This document shows, in pieces, positions 6,005 through 10,122 of a stretch of 10,122 nucleotides of DNA. The stretch's first letter is position 1. The number at the start of each line of letters is the position of its first letter. The notes beneath the pieces were generated by a model, which saw nothing but the letters and a program-made list of their open reading frames with translations, was not told the DNA's origin and made no database searches. A program made the translations under genes and the position numbers. The stretch is from Rhodospirillales bacterium (GTDB taxonomy: Bacteria > Pseudomonadota > Alphaproteobacteria > QKFK01 > SZUA-500): positions 1 through 10,122 of the forward strand of contig QKFK01000270.1 of NCBI GenBank assembly GCA_003252195.1. The letters run 5' to 3'.

Positions 6005-7138
6005 TTACTTTACAGCTTCAATAATTGTCTCAATAATATAATCTTGAACATCTTCTTCAATGTATGGGTGCATTGGAGGGCTCATAACATTAGCAGCTAA
6101 TGCTTCACATACAGGAAGGCTTCTAGTGCTCCATTTTTGATATGCTGTTTGCATATGAACTGGTTTTGGATAATAAGCAGCAGCAGGCACACCTTTTTCG
6201 CTCATTTTCTTCATAATCTCAGCACGATTTTTTACAACCATAACGTATTGTGCCCATACAGAATATGCTCTATCATCAATCACTTGATGTGTTAGCATTG
6301 GCAAATTATCTCTATAGCGTTTTGCAATTCTGTTTCTTGCAGGAAGCTCATCATCAAAGAATTTCATTTTTTCTAAGATAACCGCACATTGCATAGTATC
6401 CATACGACCATTCATACCGATATGAATGTTATCATATTTATCTTCTTTGCTCATTCCGTGAACACGAAGTGATTTTAACAACTCAAACTCTTCATCTGAG
6501 TTACAGAACACAGCACCACCATCACCATAACAACCAAGAGGTTTTGCAGGGAAGAAACTTGTTGCTGTCATATCACCAATTGAGCCAACTTTTTTACCAT
6601 TCCATGTAGCACCATAACTTTGTGCTGAATCTGCTAGAACTTTCATTCCTTCTGCTCTTGCAACAGGAATAATCGCATCATAGTCAGCTGGTTGACCAAA
6701 GATATCAACAGGAATAACCACCTTTGGCTTCAAATCAGTTTCTTTTTTTACATAAGCAATTGCACGCTTCAAATCTTCTACATCCATGTTGAATGTATCT
6801 TCACGACTATCAACAAACACTGGAGTTGCACCCAACAACACAGCAGCTTCTGCTGTTGCTACGAATGTGAATGAAGGAACAAAAACAGCATCACCAGGAC
6901 CAACGCCCCATGCCATAAGAGGAAGAACCAAAGCGTCAGTTCCGCTAGCACAACTTAAGCAATGTTTAACACCAGAATAATCAGCTAAAGTTTTTTCCAT
7001 CTCATGCAAATCAGGACCAAAAATAAACGCGCCTGTATCCATAATTTTGGCCAATTTTTCGTTGATGCTATTGCCAATTCTTTGGCGTTGTGTAACTAAA
7101 TCTATAAAAGCTATTGGTTTTTCTGGTTTTGTAGCCAT
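6005..7138 (-). CDS. wbpE: DegT/DnrJ/EryC1 family PLP-dependent sugar aminotransferase, WbpE-like
   Basis: The 377-residue protein is a full-length fold-type I PLP aminotransferase of the DegT/DnrJ/EryC1/StrS family (PF01041). The PLP lysine is Lys199 in SFFPAKPLGCYGDGGA (194-209). Asp170 in ADSAQSYGA (169-177) should hold the pyridine nitrogen, and CASGTDAL (63-70) forms the phosphate-binding region. The texts CYGDGGAVF, GMNGRMDTMQ and MSPPMHPYI resemble WbpE, which transfers an amino group from glutamate to UDP-3-keto-GlcNAcA on the way to diacetamido uronic acid sugars of LPS; this substrate is inferred from remembered similarity only. The ATG at 7138 has GAGG at 7145-7148 six bases upstream. 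The gene is transcribed alone, between its own promoter-like sequence and terminator, without the wbpA/B/D/I partners in this window. Another UDP-3- or 4-keto sugar is possible. Confidence 0.88.
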   Translation of the reverse strand: MATKPEKPIAFIDLVTQRQRIGNSINEKLAKIMDTGAFIFGPDLHEMEKTLADYSGVKHCLSCASGTDALVLPLMAWGVGPGDAVFVPSFTFVATAEAAVLLGATPVFVDSREDTFNMDVEDLKRAIAYVKKETDLKPKVVIPVDIFGQPADYDAIIPVARAEGMKVLADSAQSYGATWNGKKVGSIGDMTATSFFPAKPLGCYGDGGAVFCNSDEEFELLKSLRVHGMSKEDKYDNIHIGMNGRMDTMQCAVILEKMKFFDDELPARNRIAKRYRDNLPMLTHQVIDDRAYSVWAQYVMVVKNRAEIMKKMSEKGVPAAAYYPKPVHMQTAYQKWSTRSLPVCEALAANVMSPPMHPYIEEDVQDYIIETIIEAVK

Positions 7139-7176
7139 TTTGTGCCTCGTAAAAAATAAAATTTAACCTATGAAAA

Positions 7177-7205
7177 TATTTAGAATATTTAATGGCTTTC
7201 GTCAA
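7177..7205 (-). promoter_or_regulatory. Candidate promoter of the aminotransferase gene
   Basis: On the minus strand TTGACG (7200-7205, five of six matches) is followed after 17 bases by a poor -10, TAAATA (7177-7182). A perfect inverted repeat AAATATT-TAG-AATATTT (7174-7190) overlaps the -10 region and could be an operator or an AT-rich coincidence. Confidence 0.4.
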
Positions 7206-7404
7206 AACACAAAAAATTTCTATTTCGTAACATATTTGAATATTAATTAATAATTTGAGAAATCTATAGGCAGAATATCAATCATATCTCTCACAAACAC
7301 ATGTGACTTACAAGCTTAATCTTTACAATAATTCAATCTCAAATATTGACTATTGTTAATTATGCTCAACAGCTCATACAATAAAAACATCTAAATACAC
7401 AAAC
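7206..7404. other. AT-rich intergenic stretch, nothing further recognised
   Basis: This is the main part of the 308-base gap between the aminotransferase gene and atpF. It holds a 12-base palindrome TATTAATTAATA (7241-7252), but no credible reading frame, tRNA or conserved RNA was recognised. Confidence 0.5.
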
Positions 7405-7433
7405 AAAAAACCCCGCTAAATGCGGGGCTTTTT
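7405..7433 (-). terminator. Strong intrinsic terminator of the F0 ATP synthase operon
   Basis: CCCCGC (7411-7416) and GCGGGG (7422-7427) form a perfect six-pair G+C stem around a five-base loop. On the minus strand TTTTTTGTTT follows. It begins about 14 bases past the atpF stop codon, ending the operon without F1 genes. A T-run also follows on the plus strand (7429-7433), so it may act in both directions. Confidence 0.92.
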
Positions 7434-7446
7434 ATTAATCAAACAA

Positions 7447-8061
7447 TTAATTGATTTGATCTTGTTTTAGTTTTTCTGGCAATTCTGAGATTGCACTTTC
7501 AACTAATTTATCAACATCCAATTCTTTAGAATTTTCTTCAATATATTTGGCAACTGCCTCAATTGAAATCTTAACTGCCATAGAGCTAACTTCTTGAAGA
7601 GCATCTTTCTCAGCTTGCTTAATTTTATTAAGTGCATCTTGCTCTTTCTTTGCCATAGAAGCTTCTAATTGCTCAGTTGCATCTTTTTTAAGGCTTTCTG
7701 CATATGCTTCTGCCTTTTCAATTATCTTTTTTGCTTCTTCTTCGGCGCCACGTTGTTTCTTCTCATATTCAGCCAATAATTCTTGGGCTTGTTCTTTAAG
7801 AGCTTTGGCTTCTTCTAAAGATTTTTTAATATTATCGGCTCTTTTGATAATTAAACTCTTTAATATAGAACCAATTGGCTTTGCCAAAGCAACAACCACA
7901 ACTATAAACGAAATAGCCACCCAAAAAGTTGGATCATGATAAAACGGGCCGTGTCCATGTGCGGCATGAGCAACGTGAGCGGCCTCACCTGCGTGCTCAG
8001 CAATTTTAGAAGCTACATGCTCCATAACTGGTTGAGTAGAATGTTCAATAGCTTCAGTCAT
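7447..8061 (-). CDS. atpF: F0 ATP synthase subunit b
   Basis: The 204-residue protein is the b stator subunit of F0 (PF00430): one N-terminal membrane helix and a long dimerising coiled coil that holds F1 still. The membrane segment is about residues 46-62, starting FWVAISFIVVVVAL. From about residue 70 the chain is highly charged, Lys/Glu/Ala-rich and predicted helical. In the usual alphaproteobacterial order this last position belongs to b rather than b'. Unusually, about 42 residues precede the membrane helix and carry eight His (7, 15, 23, 29, 32, 35, 37 and 42) in an Ala/Gly/His-rich run. The first ATG is supported by AGGG within the end of the preceding gene, and the start lies two bases after the atpF' stop, so translation is probably coupled. 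It is the last gene of the operon. Confidence 0.93.
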   Translation of the reverse strand: MTEAIEHSTQPVMEHVASKIAEHAGEAAHVAHAAHGHGPFYHDPTFWVAISFIVVVVALAKPIGSILKSLIIKRADNIKKSLEEAKALKEQAQELLAEYEKKQRGAEEEAKKIIEKAEAYAESLKKDATEQLEASMAKKEQDALNKIKQAEKDALQEVSSMAVKISIEAVAKYIEENSKELDVDKLVESAISELPEKLKQDQIN

Positions 8062-8063
8062 AA

Positions 8064-8546
8064 TTACCCTACTGCCTTTTCTATAACTTGTGATAATTTA
8101 TCATTATTAGGTTTAGTACCAATAATTTTTTCTAGCATCTCGGTGCTTACACCAACAGAAATCTCTTTAACCTCTGACATAGCAGATTTTTTAGCCTCTA
8201 CTATTTTAGATTGCCCAGCTTCAATTTCTTTAGATAATCTAGCTGAGATTTCAGATTCTTTTTGCGAAATCAATTTTGCAATTTCGTCTTTAGTAGACAC
8301 CAAAGTATTTTCAGCCTGCTTTCTCGCATCAACCAAAGATTCTTCATATTCTTTAAGAACATTTTCAGCATTATCACGATAATTCTCAGCAGATTCTAAA
8401 TCTGAATTAATTCTTTTATTACGTCCTTCAACAACATCGGCAATTTTTGGAACAATAACTTTGCTCATCAAAAATAACATTGTCATAAATGTAGTCACTA
8501 GCCAAAATAGCTGAGAAACCCAAAAAGCTGAACTTAACTGTGGCAT
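8064..8546 (-). CDS. atpF': F0 ATP synthase subunit b'
   Basis: The 160-residue protein is the second, divergent b-type subunit (b') found in Alphaproteobacteria, cyanobacteria and plastids, which pairs with b to form a heterodimeric stator stalk. The start MPQLSSAFWVSQLFWLVTTF and the following LMSKVIVPKI (26-35) are the classic b' pattern, with one membrane helix at about 9-29. A long charged coiled-coil region runs to the end and includes SAENYRDNAENVLKEYE-type heptads. GGAG at 8554-8557, seven bases upstream, supports the ATG. Alphaproteobacterial b' proteins often have an N-terminal extension; this one has none, while the b protein next door does. A GC-rich hairpin separates it from atpE. 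Gene naming varies (atpG, atpX, atpF2). Confidence 0.92.
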   Translation of the reverse strand: MPQLSSAFWVSQLFWLVTTFMTMLFLMSKVIVPKIADVVEGRNKRINSDLESAENYRDNAENVLKEYEESLVDARKQAENTLVSTKDEIAKLISQKESEISARLSKEIEAGQSKIVEAKKSAMSEVKEISVGVSTEMLEKIIGTKPNNDKLSQVIEKAVG

Positions 8547-8568
8547 TAAAAATCTCCAAATATATTAG

Positions 8569-8597
8569 CCATCGGCCGAGCGAGCTCGGACCGATGG
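8569..8597 (-). other. GC-rich hairpin between atpE and atpF'
   Basis: CCATCGG (8569-8575) pairs with CCGATGG (8591-8597), and CCGAGC (8576-8581) pairs with GCTCGG (8584-8589). This gives 13 pairs with a single bulged A (8590) and a tight loop. No T-run follows on the minus strand, so it does not look like an intrinsic terminator. Its place directly after atpE suggests an mRNA stability or processing element that raises the amount of c subunit. Confidence 0.75.
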
Positions 8598-8610
8598 ACA
8601 ATATAAATAA

Positions 8611-8838
8611 CTATTTACTGGTAATCATTACCAATGCGATAACAAGAGCGTAAAGAGCAACAGCTTCAACCGCTGCAAAGCCTGCCCAACCGTAAATATC
8701 AACTTCTTTTTTAGCTGTTGGATTGCGACCAACTGTTGAAATGATAGTTGTCCAAACTTTTGAAATACCCCATGATGCACCCATCATAGATAGAGCACAC
8801 ATGCCAGCGCCAATATATTTAGCTGATTCAGCGTCCAT
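8611..8838 (-). CDS. atpE: F0 ATP synthase subunit c
   Basis: The 75-residue proteolipid forms the rotor ring of F0 (PF00137). It has two membrane helices (about 8-34 and 47-71) joined by the polar loop Arg38-Asn39-Pro40. The ion-carrying carboxylate is Glu58 in AAVEAVALYAL (55-65). Tyr63 occurs as in some sodium c-rings, but the Ser/Thr pair after the Glu is absent, so proton coupling is more likely. The start at 8838 is chosen because AGGAA (8846-8850) lies seven bases upstream and the length becomes typical. An upstream in-frame ATG at 8865 would add nine residues and has no ribosome binding site. Helix 1 is odd: several positions that are Gly in most c subunits are Ser17, Met19, Ser22 and Ser26, with Trp23 and Lys27 nearby. 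Confidence 0.94.
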   Translation of the reverse strand: MDAESAKYIGAGMCALSMMGASWGISKVWTTIISTVGRNPTAKKEVDIYGWAGFAAVEAVALYALVIALVMITSK

Positions 8839-8896
8839 GATAAAATTCCTTTCCAAAAAACGCATTTAATAAAAACAGAAAGTATTAACCTTCCTC

Positions 8897-9619
8897 TTAG
8901 TGTTCATGCAATGCATCGCTCAAATAAATGCATGTAAGCACGGTGTATATATAAGCCTGCAATGTTCCAACAAATATCTCAAATACAACGATACATGAAT
9001 TGAACAACAAAGGCACGATTCCTCCCACGCCAATAACGAAGACAAAACCTGCTATAATTTTAAGCATGATGTGTCCAACAGTCATATTAGCAACCAAACG
9101 AACAGTTAAGCTAAATGGCTTTGACATATAAGAAATCAACTCAATTGGAACAATTAGAGGAGCAGTAGCAATGGGCACGCCCTTAGGCATAAATGTGTGC
9201 AGAAAGCCCCACCCCTTCTTTTTAATACCTACACAAATATTAAATAAGAGTCCCATGATTGATAGCACGCCAACCGCAGTTAAGTGGCTGGTAAAGGTAA
9301 ATGCATAAGGAAGTAACCCAAGAATATTACCTACCCATACAAAAAGAAAAACTGTAAAAATAACTGAAAAATATTTCAATCCTTCACGTCCGACATTATC
9401 TTTTATCAGTGAAGTAATAAACTCATATAGCACCTCAGGGATTGATTGCAAAACCCCAGGAACAAGTGCCTTTTTGCGGATTGCAAAACCTAAAAAAGTA
9501 ACGCTCAAAATCACAGCTAAGCACATAAATAAAGATGAGTTTGTGAAAGTAATATCATAACCAGATACCTCAATTGGCACTATTGGTTTGATTTCAAATT
9601 GTTCTATCGGACCAGACAC
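8897..9619 (-). CDS. atpB: F0 ATP synthase subunit a
   Basis: The 240-residue inner-membrane protein is the a subunit (PF00119), providing the proton half-channels beside the c-ring. The essential Arg is Arg174 in PFSLTVRLVANMTVGH (168-183), with the family's Asn178 and His183. Gln221 in QAYIYTVLTCIYL (221-233) matches the conserved Gln of the last helix. PEVLYEFITSLI (61-72) and GNILGLLPYAFT (97-108) are further family text. The start is GTG at 9617-9619 with AAGGA about nine bases upstream; no ATG near the N-terminus would leave a full-length protein. It follows atpI by 32 bases and precedes atpE by 58 bases. Length and helix count are normal. Confidence 0.95.
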   Translation of the reverse strand: MSGPIEQFEIKPIVPIEVSGYDITFTNSSLFMCLAVILSVTFLGFAIRKKALVPGVLQSIPEVLYEFITSLIKDNVGREGLKYFSVIFTVFLFVWVGNILGLLPYAFTFTSHLTAVGVLSIMGLLFNICVGIKKKGWGFLHTFMPKGVPIATAPLIVPIELISYMSKPFSLTVRLVANMTVGHIMLKIIAGFVFVIGVGGIVPLLFNSCIVVFEIFVGTLQAYIYTVLTCIYLSDALHEH

Positions 9620-9651
9620 TATAAATAATCCTTATAAACTAATTAAAATAG

Positions 9652-9969
9652 TTATTTATTTGTCGCTTCTCTGTCTTTTGCGAAGCGATAAATATTTAAA
9701 ATTCCAGCAGCTCCACCTATAATTAAAAAAGCTACCAAAAAAATAGGTTGGGTTTCCAGCCATTTATCTATCGTATAGCCAATTGCTCCACCAATCAAAA
9801 CCGCAGATAGCATCTCGGTTCCTATTCTTAGACCAACTCTAGCAGCACTGATAAACTCAGAACCTTTGCCCTCTTCTGCGCCACCATTAGAAGCAATCTT
9901 ACTCCCTTTAGCTGTCGCAATTTTTTGCTTCATATCTTGCAAGTCTTGTGGCAACGAATCTTCAACCAC
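9652..9969 (-). CDS. atpI: ATP synthase assembly/accessory protein AtpI (AtpZ-like, PF09527)
   Basis: The 105-residue protein has a polar, Lys/Gly-rich N-terminal region (1-40) and two membrane helices (about 47-66 and 75-93) joined by DKWLETQP. The glycine-rich GGAIGYTIDKWL (60-71) and GGAAGILNIYRFAK (85-98) are typical of the small ATP synthase gene 1 family. Family members act in c-ring assembly or, in some species, in magnesium/calcium transport; here an F0 assembly role is inferred from position. The frame is closed upstream by TAA at 9973-9975, so the GTG at 9967-9969 is the only early start. AAGGAG (9980-9985) stands ten bases away, slightly farther than usual. It is the first gene of the F0 operon. 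Confidence 0.88.
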   Translation of the reverse strand: MVEDSLPQDLQDMKQKIATAKGSKIASNGGAEEGKGSEFISAARVGLRIGTEMLSAVLIGGAIGYTIDKWLETQPIFLVAFLIIGGAAGILNIYRFAKDREATNK

Positions 9970-10011
9970 TATTTAATAACTCCTTGCAAAACAAAAACAA
10001 AACCAGTCAAT

Positions 10012-10041
10012 AGTTTACGTTCATGCCAACTTTATTGTCAA
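10012..10041 (-). promoter_or_regulatory. Promoter of the F0 ATP synthase operon
   Basis: On the minus strand a perfect TTGACA (10036-10041) and TAAACT (10012-10017) are separated by 18 bases, placing the start near 10005 and leaving a leader of about 36 bases before the atpI GTG. An inverted repeat AGCTTT-TAT-AAAGCT (10041-10055) abuts the -35 box. Confidence 0.7.
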
Positions 10042-10055
10042 GCTTTTATAAAGCT
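10041..10055. repeat. Inverted repeat abutting the atp -35 box
   Basis: AGCTTT (10041-10046) and AAAGCT (10050-10055) form a perfect six-base inverted repeat with a three-base spacer, sharing one base with the -35 box of the atp promoter. A second repeat, AAAAGT/ACTTTT (10078-10083 and 10088-10093), lies further upstream. Either could be a regulator site or chance; neither is followed by features of a terminator for a gene beyond the edge. Confidence 0.35.
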
Positions 10056-10122
10056 GGGGCAAACTATCATTTCAGCTAAAAGTAACAACTTTTGGTTAAA
10101 AACTTATTACCAAAAAAATGCC

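Noticed and set aside
6692..6980. Two overlapping plus-strand frames inside the aminotransferase gene
   Set aside because: They are antisense to the conserved PLP enzyme, have no ribosome binding site and no family resemblance.
7936..8382. Plus-strand open frame of 148 codons opposite the b and b' genes
   Set aside because: It is antisense to two clearly coding genes, has no recognisable domain, and reads like the complement of a Lys/Glu-rich coiled coil.
8569..8597. Reading the hairpin after atpE as an intrinsic terminator
   Set aside because: No T-run follows on the minus strand, and the downstream b' and b genes lack another visible promoter.
8839..8865. Upstream ATG extending the c subunit by nine residues
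   Set aside because: No ribosome binding site precedes it, while AGGAA fits the ATG at 8838 and gives the usual length of about 75 residues.

Overview
The window is AT-rich bacterial DNA. The best lineage cue is an F0 ATP synthase operon in the order atpI-atpB-atpE-atpF'-atpF. It has separate b' and b subunit genes and ends in a strong terminator instead of running on into the F1 genes. A split F0 operon carrying both b and b' is typical of Alphaproteobacteria. Together with the low G+C this suggests an AT-rich alphaproteobacterial lineage, such as a host-associated or uncultured one. The genus cannot be told from this window.

Layout from left to right. A minus-strand gene cut by the left edge (1-588) encodes a secreted DUF1007 protein. 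Divergent from it is the only plus-strand gene (678-1691), a UDP-glucuronate 4-epimerase of the LpsL/CapI type. A 349-base gap without a gene follows. Everything after that is on the minus strand. Two colinear PiT-family phosphate permease genes (2041-3519 and 3693-5174) lie downstream of a DUF47 PhoU-like gene (5186-5851). The DUF47-pit pair has a near-consensus promoter (5917-5945) and a candidate terminator hairpin behind pit (3643-3679). A WbpE-like sugar aminotransferase (6005-7138) has its own terminator (5946-5977). The F0 operon runs from a promoter at 10012-10041 to a terminator at 7405-7433.

How the genes work together. The epimerase and the aminotransferase both act on UDP-hexuronic-acid type sugars, which points to surface polysaccharide or LPS synthesis, though they are separate units with no glycosyltransferases here. 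DUF47 plus PiT is a standard low-affinity phosphate uptake pair, here with an extra permease copy. The F0 genes make the membrane rotor and stator of ATP synthase.

No clearly new multi-gene system is visible. The points most worth a second look are a GC-rich hairpin between atpE and atpF', the duplicated PiT genes with altered substrate-loop residues in one copy, a possible small membrane ORF that overlaps terminator-like hairpins between the two pit genes, and an unusual helix 1 in the c subunit.
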